From Rhodococcus sp. Z13 (GTDB taxonomy: Bacteria > Actinomycetota > Actinomycetes > Mycobacteriales > Mycobacteriaceae), in assembly GCF_025837095.1 (NCBI RefSeq), contig NZ_CP107551.1:186001-250000 (forward strand): 64,000 nt of DNA, written 5' to 3'. The stretch's first letter is position 1, and every line of letters begins with the position of its first letter. Position numbers and translations under genes: made by a program. Below, in pieces: positions 1 to 8,794 of the stretch. The notes under the pieces are model-generated. The model did no database searches. It saw nothing but the letters and a program-made list of their open reading frames with translations, and was not told where the DNA came from.

Positions 1-1032
1 GTCGTGCTGGTCGCGGCGGTGCTCGTCACCACCCGCGACGCCGCGTCCCGTCTCGTCCCGGCCGAGGGCCGGCCCCGGGACGTGCGCGGTCTGCTCGGCT
101 GGGGGCAGACGCTGCTGCGCACCCCCACCGCGGTGGTCCTGCTGTTCCTCGGCTCGGGTCTGCTGCTCGCGCTGTACTCGCTGCGCGTGGGCGGCGACTT
201 CATGCACGGTCGCGTCCTGCTGCCGCCGCTGTTCTGCCTGCTGCTGCCCGTCGCCGTCGTGCCGGTGCCGCTGCCGGACCGTGCCGTGCTCGGGAACAAC
301 CGGCCCACGCAGCTCGCCGGGGGGCTGGGTGTGCTGTGGCTGGCCACCGTCGTGTGGGCGTTCTTCGCGGCGAACACCACCGGTATGACCGAGGGCGCCG
401 TGGTGGGCCGCTCCGGCATCGTCGACGAGCGTGCCTTCTACGTCCTCAACACCGGGCACGCCCATCCGATCCGCGCCGAGGACTATCTCGACTACCCGCG
501 GATGCGGGCGATGGTCGAGGCCATCGCGAACACCCCGAACGGGGGTCTGCTGCTGCCCACGCCGGCCTTCGACGCGTGGGACGTCGTGCCTCCGCCCGAG
601 CCCATCCCGCCCGGGGGAGCGGGGCACACCGTCTTCTTCCTCAATCTGGGCATGACGAGCATGAACACGGGCCTGGACGTGCGGGTCGTCGACCAGATGG
701 GTCTGGCCTATCCGCTGGCGGCGCACACCGAGCGTCTCGAGGACGGCCGCATCGGGCACGACAAGATCCTGTATCCCGACTGGGCGGTCGCCGACTCGGG
801 CATGGTCGACGTGCATCCCTGGATGCCCGCCTATCTGGACGAGGAGTGGGTCGCGAAGGCGAAGGCCGCGCTGACCTGTCCCGAGACGCGGGAGTTGCTG
901 GACTCGTCGAGCGCCGAGCTGACCTGGCCGCTGTTCAAGCGGAACCTCCGCAAGGCCTTCGAGTACGCCGGTTACCGGATCGACCGGGTGCCGGAGTACG
1001 AGATCCAGCGGTGCGATCTGGAGATGCCGTAG
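1..1032 (+). CDS. aftB: Arabinofuranosyltransferase AftB, C-terminal part (5' end outside window)
   Basis: The reading frame is open from base 1, so this is the 3' part of a longer gene; about 343 residues remain. Hydrophobic segments at about residues 35-60, 70-90 and 105-125 are followed by a soluble C-terminal domain with the stretch AYPLAAHTERLEDGRIGHDK. That stretch resembles, from memory, the C-terminus of mycobacterial AftB (Rv3805c), the GT-C membrane enzyme that adds terminal beta-1,2-arabinofuranose from decaprenyl-phosphoryl-arabinose outside the membrane. The neighbourhood agrees: in mycobacteria aftB is followed by fbpA, fbpD, the Rv3802c cutinase, fadD32, pks13 and accD4, as here. 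The N-terminal catalytic region cannot be inspected. Confidence 0.85.
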   Translation, partial: VVLVAAVLVTTRDAASRLVPAEGRPRDVRGLLGWGQTLLRTPTAVVLLFLGSGLLLALYSLRVGGDFMHGRVLLPPLFCLLLPVAVVPVPLPDRAVLGNNRPTQLAGGLGVLWLATVVWAFFAANTTGMTEGAVVGRSGIVDERAFYVLNTGHAHPIRAEDYLDYPRMRAMVEAIANTPNGGLLLPTPAFDAWDVVPPPEPIPPGGAGHTVFFLNLGMTSMNTGLDVRVVDQMGLAYPLAAHTERLEDGRIGHDKILYPDWAVADSGMVDVHPWMPAYLDEEWVAKAKAALTCPETRELLDSSSAELTWPLFKRNLRKAFEYAGYRIDRVPEYEIQRCDLEMP

Positions 1033-1180
1033 CCCGTCGGGCGGGGCCGGGACAGGAAGATCGAATGGACCCCCACAGAAGATCTCGATAGGATCACGGC
1101 TCATCACGGATGTGTAACTTTCCGGCGCCGTCACCTTGACCTGAAGGTCGCGATGGGCTCGAGACCTGAGGAATCGAGGT

Positions 1181-1209
1181 TTGTCAGAGATCACGCTGTC
1201 CTCTACAGT
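1181..1209 (+). promoter_or_regulatory. Predicted sigma-70-type promoter of the first mycolyltransferase gene
   Basis: A TTGTCA hexamer (1181-1186) and a TACAGT hexamer (1204-1209) are separated by exactly 17 bp, close to the housekeeping consensus. The predicted start of transcription near 1216 gives a leader of about 95 nt before the ATG at 1311. The rest of the 1033-1310 gap shows no gene. Confidence 0.5.
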
Positions 1210-1310
1210 TTTGACCGCAGTGTGACTTGGGGCGGCCTTCCGCGGCCGTCATCGCCGGGTAACGGGGGACGCGAACGCGGACGCCGCAGACGAGAAAGAG
1301 AGCATTGTTC

Positions 1311-2321
1311 ATGCGTTTTGTCCCTAGGTTGAGACAGGGCCTGCGCCGGCGCCTGCTCGGTACCGCGGCCGCAGCTCTGGTCCTCCCGGTCGCTGCAGGT
1401 CTGGTCGGTACCACCGCAGCAGTCGCCGCTCCGGCCCAGACCGCGCCGGTCGCGCACCGCGCGCCCGCAGGGGGCTTCGAAGAGGTCTTCGTCGATTCCG
1501 ACATGGGCCCGATCAAGGTGCAGATCCAGTGGGCCGCCCGTGGTGGCGACGCCGCGCTGTACCTGCTCGACGGTCTGCGTGCCCGCGACGACGCCAACGC
1601 ATGGACGTTCGAGACGAACGCGCTGCAGCAGTTCGCCAACGACAACGTCACGCTCGTCATGCCGGTCGGCGGACAGTCCAGCTTCTACACCGACTGGTAC
1701 GCGCCGTCCAACCTGAACGGCCAGGAGATCACCTACAAGTGGGAGACCTTCCTGACCCAGCAGCTGCCGGACTACCTCGCCACCCGCGGCGTCTCGCGCA
1801 ACAACAACGGCATCCTCGGCCTGTCGATGGGCGGCTCGGCCGCCCTGACCCTGGCCGCCTACCACCGCGACCAGTTCAAGTTCGCGTCGTCGCTGTCCGG
1901 CTACCTGAACCTCTCGGCTCCGGGTATGCGTGAGGCCATCCGCGTCGCCATGCTCGACGCCGGCCGCTTCAACGTCGACTCCATGTGGGGCCCGCCGTGG
2001 AGCCCGGCCTGGCTGCGCAACGACCCGTTCGTCTTCGCCCCGCAGCTCCAGGGCCTGTCGATGTACATCTCGGCGGCCAGCGGCCTGCCCGGACAGCACG
2101 ACAACCCGCAGGGCTTCGTGGGCTACTACAACACGGTCAACGGCATGGCTCTCGAGGCGCTGTCGCTGGCACAGACCCGCGCGTTCCAGATCAAGCTCGC
2201 GACGCTCGGCATCCCGGCCACCTTCGACTTCCCGGCCCGCGGCACGCACTCCTGGAAGTACTGGGAGGACGAGCTGTGGAAGGCGCGGCCGCAGATCCTC
2301 GAGGCGCTGAACGCCTGGTGA
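1311..2321 (+). CDS. Secreted mycolyltransferase, antigen 85 family
   Basis: This 336-residue protein is an alpha/beta-hydrolase mycolyltransferase. It should transfer mycolic acid between trehalose monomycolate and arabinogalactan or another trehalose, outside the membrane. The first ~38 residues form a signal peptide (basic RLRQGLRRR, hydrophobic core, AxA-type site before AQTAPVA). The catalytic triad can be placed: Ser172 in GLSMGGSAAL, a Glu in GMALEALSLA and a His in GTHSWKYW near the C-terminus. The ATG at 1311 is preferred over a TTG at 1305 because a GAGAAAGAG ribosome-binding stretch ends about 10 nt before it. It is the first of two mycolyltransferase genes in a row, equivalent in position to fbpA downstream of aftB. 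A strong terminator follows. Confidence 0.93.
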   Translation: MRFVPRLRQGLRRRLLGTAAAALVLPVAAGLVGTTAAVAAPAQTAPVAHRAPAGGFEEVFVDSDMGPIKVQIQWAARGGDAALYLLDGLRARDDANAWTFETNALQQFANDNVTLVMPVGGQSSFYTDWYAPSNLNGQEITYKWETFLTQQLPDYLATRGVSRNNNGILGLSMGGSAALTLAAYHRDQFKFASSLSGYLNLSAPGMREAIRVAMLDAGRFNVDSMWGPPWSPAWLRNDPFVFAPQLQGLSMYISAASGLPGQHDNPQGFVGYYNTVNGMALEALSLAQTRAFQIKLATLGIPATFDFPARGTHSWKYWEDELWKARPQILEALNAW

Positions 2322-2377
2322 CGTCCGGCCTGCGGTAGCCCATCGGGGATACCGCTCCGGTACGCACTGCTCGACAG

Positions 2378-2422
2378 GACGCCGCCCGCTCACCCTCGGT
2401 GAGCGGGCGGCGTCGCTTTCTG
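2378..2422 (+). terminator. Strong hairpin terminator
   Basis: A perfect 17-bp inverted repeat (2378-2394 and 2398-2414) with a 3-nt CTC loop is followed by a short T-containing tail (GCTTTCT). It lies 56 bp after the mycolyltransferase stop. No protein-coding call is made in the rest of the 2322-2611 gap. Confidence 0.85.
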
Positions 2423-2611
2423 CAACAATTTTCCCACCCGTCACAGCGCGGCTCCGTCGATCCGGGTGCTTCTCCGTGTAGAAACAACACTCGGGACTCC
2501 GGTACCTCAGGTCGGCACATCCAGTCGGACGCCAGCCACTGCGCGTCGTCGCGGACCACCCGTCGCCCGCGCCGTGTCAGTGGGAGAAACCGGCAACGCA
2601 GAAAGTGAGCG

Positions 2612-4534
2612 ATGCAGATGCGAACTGAGCTCGAGCACGGTGAGCGACGCACCCGGCCGAACGCGACGTCCGCACGCGCAGGTGGTGCGCGTCGCGGCCG
2701 CAAGCGTGCCCTCGGCCTGATCGCCGCGGCCCTGGTGTTCCCGGTCGCCGCGGGCCTGACGACCACGGTCTCGGTCGCCGCGGCCGCTCCGGCCGTCGTG
2801 CAGACCGGTCCCACCGACACCGCCGGCGCGACCGTCCGTGCCGTCGACTGGCTCACCGACCGGCGCGTCGCCCTGTGGGTCGACTCCCCGTCGATGGGAA
2901 CTCCGATCCAGGTGCAGCTGCTGCTCGCACGCGACTGGAACAGCAAGCCCGACGCGAAGTTCCCCTCGGTGTTCATGCTCGACGGCATGCGGGCGCGCGA
3001 CGACGAGAACGGCTGGACGCTCGAGACCGACGCGGAGTCCTTCTTCGCCGACAAGAACGTCAACGTCGTGCTGCCGGTCGGCGGTCAGTCGAGCTTCTAC
3101 TCCGACTGGATCGACCAGAACAACGGCCAGAACTACAAGTGGGAGACCTTCCTGACGAAGGAGCTCCCGGCGATCCTCGAGCGCGACTGGCGCACCACCG
3201 ACAAGCGCGGCGTCGTCGGCCTGTCGATGGGCGGCACCGCCGCGATGTTCCTGCCCGCCCGCAACCCGGGCTTCGCACAGTTCGCGGCCTCGCTCTCCGG
3301 CATCCTCACCACGACGACGCTGGGCATGCCCGAGGCCATCCACTACGCGATGATGGACGCCGGCGGCTTCGACTCCGAGGCGATGTGGGGTGCTCCCGGT
3401 TCGGACACCTGGGAGTCGCACGATCCCTATCTGCTCGCCGACAAGCTCAAGGGCGTCAGCCTCTACATCTCGAGCGGCAGCGGCACCACCGGCCCGTACG
3501 ACGAGCCGTCGGGCATCATCCCCGGTGTCAGCACCAACTACGCCGGCATGGGCCTCGAGATCCTGTCGCGGCTGACCTCGCAGGCGTTCGCGACGAAGCT
3601 GAAGAAGCACGGCATCCCCGCGCAGATCGTGTACCGGCCCTCCGGCACGCACTCGTGGCCGTACTGGGAGTTCGAGCTGCACCAGTTGTGGCCGCAGCTC
3701 GCCGGGGCGCTCGGCGTGGAGGTCGACAAGCCCGAGTGCACCGCCACCGGGGCCATCGGTGACCTCGCGGCCGCCAACGGCTGGCTCGGCGACTGCCTGA
3801 CCCCCGAGTACGACCTCGCGGGTGGCCGGGTGCAGGACTTCCGCTTCGGCCGGGTGTTCTCCTCGGAGGGTGTGACCGTCCCGGTCGCCGGTGCGATCGG
3901 TGGCGCCTACCAGAAGGCCGGTGGCCCGGCGAGCACGCTCGGTTACCCGACCACGGAGGAGCGGGGCACCCCGGACGGGCGCGGCCGCTACAACCACTTC
4001 CGCGGCGGCGCGATCTACTGGACGCCGCAGACCGGTGCCCACCCGGTGGTCGGCAAGATCTTCGAGGAGTGGCGCAACCAGGGCTGGGAAGGTGGCCCGC
4101 TCGGCTATCCCGTCCTCGACGAGGTGCCCACCCCGGACGGTCGCGGCGCGGTCCAGGGCTTCGAGATCGGCGCCATGTACTGGACGCCCGAGACCGGCGC
4201 CCACGCCGTGCAGGGCATGATCCTCGGCAAGTACGCCGAACTCGGCTACGAGACGGGTGTGCTCGGCTACCCGACCAGCAGCGAGCAGCCCGCGAGGGAC
4301 GGCGGTCGTTTCGGTGAGTTCCAGCACGGTCGCATCTACTGGAGCCCGCTCACGGGTGCATGGCCGGTGCGCGGCAAGGTGCTCGAGAAGTGGCTCGCCG
4401 AGGGTGGCGACACGGGCCGCCTGGGCCTCCCGATCAGCGACGAATTCCCTGCTGAGGGCGGTAAGGGCATGCAGCAGAACTTCCAGTTCGGCTTCGTCAC
4501 CGTCGACGGCGACACGGTGACCCTGCACCCGTAG
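2612..4534 (+). CDS. Mycolyltransferase with C-terminal LGFP repeats
   Basis: This 640-residue two-part protein resembles the PS1/Cmt type of corynebacteria. Residues ~1-65 hold an unusually long basic leader and signal peptide (RRGRKRALGLIAAALVFPVAAG). Residues ~75-370 are an antigen-85 esterase domain with Ser205 in GLSMGGTAAM, a Glu in MGLEILSRL and a His in GTHSWPYW. Residues ~380-635 contain four or five LGFP-type repeats (for example TLGYPTTEE, PLGYPVLDE, VLGYPTSSE, RLGLPISDE), each ending in a FxxGxxYWxPxTGA segment. LGFP repeats are thought to bind the cell wall, so this enzyme is probably held at arabinogalactan while it transfers mycolates. In-frame ATGs at 2612 and 2618 are both possible starts. 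Confidence 0.93.
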   Translation: MQMRTELEHGERRTRPNATSARAGGARRGRKRALGLIAAALVFPVAAGLTTTVSVAAAAPAVVQTGPTDTAGATVRAVDWLTDRRVALWVDSPSMGTPIQVQLLLARDWNSKPDAKFPSVFMLDGMRARDDENGWTLETDAESFFADKNVNVVLPVGGQSSFYSDWIDQNNGQNYKWETFLTKELPAILERDWRTTDKRGVVGLSMGGTAAMFLPARNPGFAQFAASLSGILTTTTLGMPEAIHYAMMDAGGFDSEAMWGAPGSDTWESHDPYLLADKLKGVSLYISSGSGTTGPYDEPSGIIPGVSTNYAGMGLEILSRLTSQAFATKLKKHGIPAQIVYRPSGTHSWPYWEFELHQLWPQLAGALGVEVDKPECTATGAIGDLAAANGWLGDCLTPEYDLAGGRVQDFRFGRVFSSEGVTVPVAGAIGGAYQKAGGPASTLGYPTTEERGTPDGRGRYNHFRGGAIYWTPQTGAHPVVGKIFEEWRNQGWEGGPLGYPVLDEVPTPDGRGAVQGFEIGAMYWTPETGAHAVQGMILGKYAELGYETGVLGYPTSSEQPARDGGRFGEFQHGRIYWSPLTGAWPVRGKVLEKWLAEGGDTGRLGLPISDEFPAEGGKGMQQNFQFGFVTVDGDTVTLHP

Positions 4535-4554
4535 CCGGCACGGTCGAACTTCCG

Positions 4555-4603
4555 GGCCCGTGCGGCCGGGGGAGCGGATGCGCTCCTACCGGCCGCACGG
4601 GCC
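4555..4603 (+). terminator. Hairpin terminator after LGFP mycolyltransferase
   Basis: A perfect 15-bp inverted repeat (4555-4569 with 4589-4603) has a 19-nt loop and starts 20 bp after the stop codon. A short TCTCTGT tail follows. Confidence 0.75.
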
Positions 4604-4668
4604 TCTCTGTAGCCTGGGGCCCATCTGCCCAAGTTCGACTCGACATCCGGATGTGAGGACACCACCAC

Positions 4669-5208
4669 ATGCCTGCACGGACCCGTTCGCGTTCGACCCG
4701 CGTCCTCGGCGCGCTCGCCGCCGGCCTGACCGCCGCGGCCGTTCTGTCCGCCTGCGGTAGCGACGACTCCACCGCTACCAGCACGCCGACGAGCACCACC
4801 GCCGCCGAGACCTCGACGCAGACGTCGACCACCGCGAAGGCCGGGGAATCGACCTCGGCCGCCGCCACGGAGACGAAGGCGAGCGGGGAGAGCAGCGCCC
4901 AGTCCACGCCGGAGGTCCCGGCGGGCGTCCCGCCGGTCGGACCCGAGCCGTCGCCGGCCGGCCAGGCCTTCCTGTCGGTGTTGCGCGAGAAGGGCGTCCA
5001 GCCGGTCGACGAGGCCGGTGCCGTGAACATCGCCGACTACATCTGCAGCGCGAAGGCCCAGGGCGGCACGGACGAGGAGATCAAGGTGTTCGTCACCGCC
5101 CTCGTGGGCAGCGACGCCGCCGCGGGTGGCGTGGAGCTGACGGAGGAGGAGGCCTCGGCCACCGCCGACACCTACATCACCGTCGCCGGCGACACCTACT
5201 GCGGCTAG
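4669..5208 (+). CDS. DUF732-type lipoprotein
   Basis: This is a 179-residue exported lipoprotein. The signal peptide ends in the lipobox LSAC (Cys at about residue 28). A low-complexity Ser/Thr/Ala linker (about residues 29-85) leads into a compact C-terminal domain starting near FLSVLREKGV and containing two cysteines (YICSAKAQ and TYCG). This arrangement matches DUF732, a small helical domain common in secreted mycobacterial and rhodococcal proteins and of unknown function. GAGG sits about 10 nt before the ATG. The gene lies just before the cutinase-like gene, so the two may be co-transcribed. A second DUF732-like lipoprotein is at 41059-41475. Confidence 0.8.
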   Translation: MPARTRSRSTRVLGALAAGLTAAAVLSACGSDDSTATSTPTSTTAAETSTQTSTTAKAGESTSAAATETKASGESSAQSTPEVPAGVPPVGPEPSPAGQAFLSVLREKGVQPVDEAGAVNIADYICSAKAQGGTDEEIKVFVTALVGSDAAAGGVELTEEEASATADTYITVAGDTYCG

Positions 5209-5237
5209 AACGGACAACGGACGGGGAACGACACGAC

Positions 5238-6206
5238 ATGGCCAGGACGACGCAGCCGAAACGACGCCGCGCACGCAGGACGGTGATCGCGGGGGTACTG
5301 CTCGTCCTGGCCGTCGTGCTGGTGCTCTGGTACCTGCTGGCGGGACGGCTGGACCTGCCTACGCCGATCCCGACGCCGCCCGGCCCCGAGGAGCCGCAGA
5401 CGCAGCCGGCCTCGTGCCCGGACGTGCAGGTCGTCGCGGTGCCGGGCACCTGGGAGTCCGCCGTGGGCGACGACCCGTACGCCCCGTCGGCCAACCCCAT
5501 GTCGCTCATGCTCAACGTGACGCGGCCGCTGCAGGAGCGTTTCGACGCGCAGCGCGCCGACGTCTACACCGTCCCCTACGTCGCGCAGTTCTCGAACCCG
5601 ATCGCGATCCCGCCGGACGGCCAGCAGTCCTACAACAACAGCCGCAGCGCCGGGTTCGCCGCGACCACCGACATCCTGGCGCGCCGGTCCGCGGAATGCC
5701 CGCTGACCACCTACGTGCTCACCGGTTTCTCGCAGGGCGCCGTGATCGCCGGTGACGTCGCGGCGCAGATCGGTGCGGGCAACGGGCCGGTCCCGGCCGA
5801 CCGCGTCCTCGGTGTCGCGCTGATCGCCGACGGCCGGCGCGACGGGGTCTCGGGTACCGACATCGGCCCGCAGGTGGCGGGTGTGGGCGCCGAGCTGTCC
5901 CTCGACGGGCTGCGGCTGCCGGGCATCACCATGACCGGTGCGCGGCCCGGTGGCTTCGGTGAGCTCGACGACCGCACGGTGCAGATCTGCGCGCCGTCGG
6001 ACAGCATCTGCGACGCCCCGCCGAACGCGCTCAACCCGGCGAACTGGATGACCGCCGCGCCGCGCGTCCTGGAGTACGTCAACAATCCGATCCACGCGAT
6101 GTACAACACGTTCGTCGTCGACGGGAACGGCACGACGGCGACGCAGTGGATCACGCAGTGGGCGTCGGAGAAGATCGAGGCCGCACCGCATCCTGCGGAG
6201 GAGTGA
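5238..6206 (+). CDS. Membrane-anchored cutinase-like hydrolase (Rv3802c/Culp6-like)
   Basis: This is a 322-residue serine hydrolase with an N-terminal membrane anchor (residues ~15-37) followed by a proline-rich linker and a cutinase fold. The nucleophile is Ser165 in LTGFSQGAV. The disulphide-flanked acid CAPSDSICD and the catalytic His in NNPIHAMY are visible. Its place between the mycolyltransferases and fadD32 is that of the essential M. tuberculosis Rv3802c, a phospholipase/thioesterase linked to mycolate and envelope lipid homeostasis. The start 29 bp after the lipoprotein gene suggests one transcript. Confidence 0.88.
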   Translation: MARTTQPKRRRARRTVIAGVLLVLAVVLVLWYLLAGRLDLPTPIPTPPGPEEPQTQPASCPDVQVVAVPGTWESAVGDDPYAPSANPMSLMLNVTRPLQERFDAQRADVYTVPYVAQFSNPIAIPPDGQQSYNNSRSAGFAATTDILARRSAECPLTTYVLTGFSQGAVIAGDVAAQIGAGNGPVPADRVLGVALIADGRRDGVSGTDIGPQVAGVGAELSLDGLRLPGITMTGARPGGFGELDDRTVQICAPSDSICDAPPNALNPANWMTAAPRVLEYVNNPIHAMYNTFVVDGNGTTATQWITQWASEKIEAAPHPAEE

Positions 6207-6870
6207 CGTCCGTCTCGTCCGGCGGTGTGTCCGACTTGGATGTTACCCGGCGGTAGTGTCCGACCTCACCACCCGTTACACTCGATTGACGCTCTGCCTT
6301 TAGACTCATCCCTCGGCTGCGTGCCCGGCCGTTCCGGGATCGTGGCGCACGACGACTGCCACAGGAGAAGAGGTTCATGGTGCCTGCGACGGCACGGCGG
6401 ACGGCCGACCCCCTCGAGGGGTGTCCCGGCGGATCGGGGCGGGGGATGATCCTCGTCACGGGTTCGTCGGTGCGCAGGCCGTCCGCGTTCCGAACCTCCG
6501 CTCACCGGGGAGCGCCGGGGGAGTTCCGCGTCCCGAGCTGTTCTTCGCCGAATTTCCGTCGTGCACAAACGAATCGTGCGGTGGTTCCGCTCGGCGGACG
6601 CGGAACGGGTGCGTGAACAGCACCGTGCCGTATGTTTGGAACTCCCTTGGACAGGGGGAAGCGCTCGTCCCGATGCCCGCTGCTCGCGAGGGAGTGGACG
6701 ATGCTGCTCTGTAACATAACCGTGATCTGGGATCGATGTTCACTTTCGACGAGTGGACCGCCGGAAGCCGTGGGGGGCCGTGTCGGTACGACGATCTGCC
6801 ATCGCGGAGGAAAAGTTGGGGGCGCAACCATGTCGAGTGGTTGTGGGATCGCTTCGACAGGGAGAAGGAA
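6207..6870 (+). other. Long non-coding or leader region upstream of fadD32
   Basis: No recognised gene lies in these 664 bases. A possible promoter is TTACAC (6276-6281), 19 bp, TAGACT (6301-6306), which would give a leader of more than 550 nt. Within it a very good ribosome-binding sequence (AGGAGAAGAGG, 6363-6373) precedes an ATG at 6377 that opens a 79-codon frame to 6616. That frame has no recognisable domain and weaker codon bias than the neighbours, so it is not called as a gene. The region could be a regulatory leader, a small-peptide gene or a decayed gene. Confidence 0.4.
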
Positions 6871-8760
6871 TTGAGCGTCGGGTTCGAAGAGTTCATCGAT
6901 GAGAACGGCGAGATCAGGCTGCCGGAGGGATGTACGCTCCTCGATCACCTCGAGGAGAATTTCGCATCCAACGGCGGCGAACTCGCATACCGCTACATCG
7001 ACTACTCGCGCGAGCGTGACGGCGAGGTCCACGAGCTGACCTGGGATCAGTTCGGCATTCGCGTCAAGGCCATCGCCGCGCGCCTCCAGCAGGTCACCGT
7101 TCCCGGCGACCGGGTGGCGATCCTCGCGCCCCAGGGCCTCGACTACGTCGTGTCCTTCTTCGCCGCGATCTTCGCCGGCACCATCGCCGTGCCGCTGTTC
7201 GACCCCGACGAGCCCGGCCACACCGACCGTCTTCACGCGGTGCTGGGCGACTGCACCCCCAGCGCGATCCTCACCGCGACCTCGTCCGCGGCGGGCGTGC
7301 GCCAGTTCTTCCGGCCGCTCCCGGCTGCCGAGCGTCCCCGCGTGATCGCCGTCGACGCGATCCCCGACACGGTCGCCGAGTCCTGGACGCGTCCGCCCAT
7401 CGGCACCGACGACATCGCCTACCTGCAGTACACCTCCGGCTCGACCCGGGTGCCCGCAGGTGTGGAGATCACCCACCGCTCGGTGCTCACCAACGTCGTG
7501 CAGATGGCCGACTCGATCGAGCTGAACGAGCACTCCCGCGGCGTCACCTGGCTACCGCTGTTCCACGACATGGGTCTGCTCACCGTGATCCTGCCCGCCG
7601 TGGGTGGCAAGTACATCACGATCATGAGCCCCCGGGCCTTCGTCGCGCGCCCGAGCCGCTGGATTCGCGAGCTCGCCGCCGTCTCCGACGGTGCCGGCAC
7701 CTTCGCGGCCGCCCCCAACTTCGCGTTCGAGCACGCCGCCGCCCGCGCGGTGCCGAAACCGGGCGAGGAGCTCGACCTGAGCAACGTCATCGGCCTGATC
7801 AACGGCAGCGAGCCCGTCACCACCTCGTCGATGCGCAAGTTCAACGAGGCGTTCGGCCCCTACGGCCTGCCGAAGACCGCGATCAAGCCGTCCTACGGCA
7901 TGGCCGAGGCCACCCTGTTCGTCTCGTCCACCCGCCACACCGACGAGGCGAAGGTCATCTACGTCGACCGCAAGGAGCTCAACGCGGGCCGGATCGTGAA
8001 GGTCTCGCCCGACGCCCCGAACGCGATCGCGCAGGTCTCCTGTGGCTACGTCTCGCGGGGCCAGTGGGCCGCCATCGTCGACGCCGAGACCGGCACCGAG
8101 CTGCCCGACGAGCGGGTCGGCGAGATCTGGCTGCACGGCGACAACATCGGCATCGGCTACTGGGGTCGCAAGGACGAGACCGACAAGACCTTCCGCAACC
8201 GGATCACCGCGCGTCTGGCCGAGGGCAGCCACGCCGACGGCACCCCGGACGACGCGAACTGGCTGCGCACCGGCGACTACGGCGTCTACATCGACGGTGA
8301 GCTCTACATCACCGGCCGTGTGAAGGACCTCGTCATCGTCGACGGCCGCAACCACTACCCGCAGGACCTCGAGTTCTCCGCGCAGGAGGCGAGCACTGCG
8401 CTGCGCCCCGGTTTCGTCGCGGCCTTCGCCGTGCCGGCCAACCAGCTGCCGCGCGAGGTGTTCGAGAACGACGCCTCGGGCCTGCAGTTCGACGCCGACG
8501 ACGCCTCCGAGCAGCTCGTGATCGTCGCCGAGCGTGCGCCGGGTGCCGGCAAGGCCGACCCGCAGCCGATCGCCGACGCGGTGCGCGCCGCGATCTCGAC
8601 CCGCCACGGGGTCACCGCGCGCGACGTGCTGCTCGTACCGGCCGGGTCCATCCCGCGTACGTCCAGCGGCAAGATCGCCCGTCGGGCCTGCAAGACCGCA
8701 TATGTCGAGGGGACGCTGCGCGGTGGTTACCGCCAGCAGGCGTTCCCGGACAGCGTGTAG
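6871..8760 (+). CDS. fadD32: Long-chain fatty acyl-AMP ligase FadD32
   Basis: FadD32 activates the very long meromycolic acid as an acyl-adenylate and loads it onto the N-terminal ACP of Pks13. The 629-residue protein shows the adenylation signature [16 protein letters not shown], which has Arg where CoA ligases have Gly-x-Pro, as in fatty acyl-AMP ligases. It also has the LRTGDYG motif, the [11 protein letters not shown] motif and a C-terminal [11 protein letters not shown] loop with its lysine. Length is close to the mycobacterial 637 residues. A TTG at 6871 is chosen because AGGGAG lies 6 nt upstream and the first residues then align with known FadD32 N-termini. A longer frame back to ATG 6736 exists but adds an unconserved 45 residues. 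pks13 follows after 34 bp. Confidence 0.93.
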   Translation: MSVGFEEFIDENGEIRLPEGCTLLDHLEENFASNGGELAYRYIDYSRERDGEVHELTWDQFGIRVKAIAARLQQVTVPGDRVAILAPQGLDYVVSFFAAIFAGTIAVPLFDPDEPGHTDRLHAVLGDCTPSAILTATSSAAGVRQFFRPLPAAERPRVIAVDAIPDTVAESWTRPPIGTDDIAYLQYTSGSTRVPAGVEITHRSVLTNVVQMADSIELNEHSRGVTWLPLFHDMGLLTVILPAVGGKYITIMSPRAFVARPSRWIRELAAVSDGAGTFAAAPNFAFEHAAARAVPKPGEELDLSNVIGLINGSEPVTTSSMRKFNEAFGPYGLPKTAIKPSYGMAEATLFVSSTRHTDEAKVIYVDRKELNAGRIVKVSPDAPNAIAQVSCGYVSRGQWAAIVDAETGTELPDERVGEIWLHGDNIGIGYWGRKDETDKTFRNRITARLAEGSHADGTPDDANWLRTGDYGVYIDGELYITGRVKDLVIVDGRNHYPQDLEFSAQEASTALRPGFVAAFAVPANQLPREVFENDASGLQFDADDASEQLVIVAERAPGAGKADPQPIADAVRAAISTRHGVTARDVLLVPAGSIPRTSSGKIARRACKTAYVEGTLRGGYRQQAFPDSV

Positions 8761-8794
8761 AAATGTCCTCTGTCCCGGGTAGCGTGGTGGGTTG

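Noticed and set aside
2507-4528. A 673-codon minus-strand frame opposite the LGFP mycolyltransferase
   Set aside because: It is a shadow of a well-defined gene with repeats and a catalytic triad, and has no domain of its own.
6736-6870. Upstream extension of fadD32 to ATG 6736
   Set aside because: The added residues are not like any FadD32 N-terminus I recall, whereas the TTG at 6871 has AGGGAG at 6-nt spacing.
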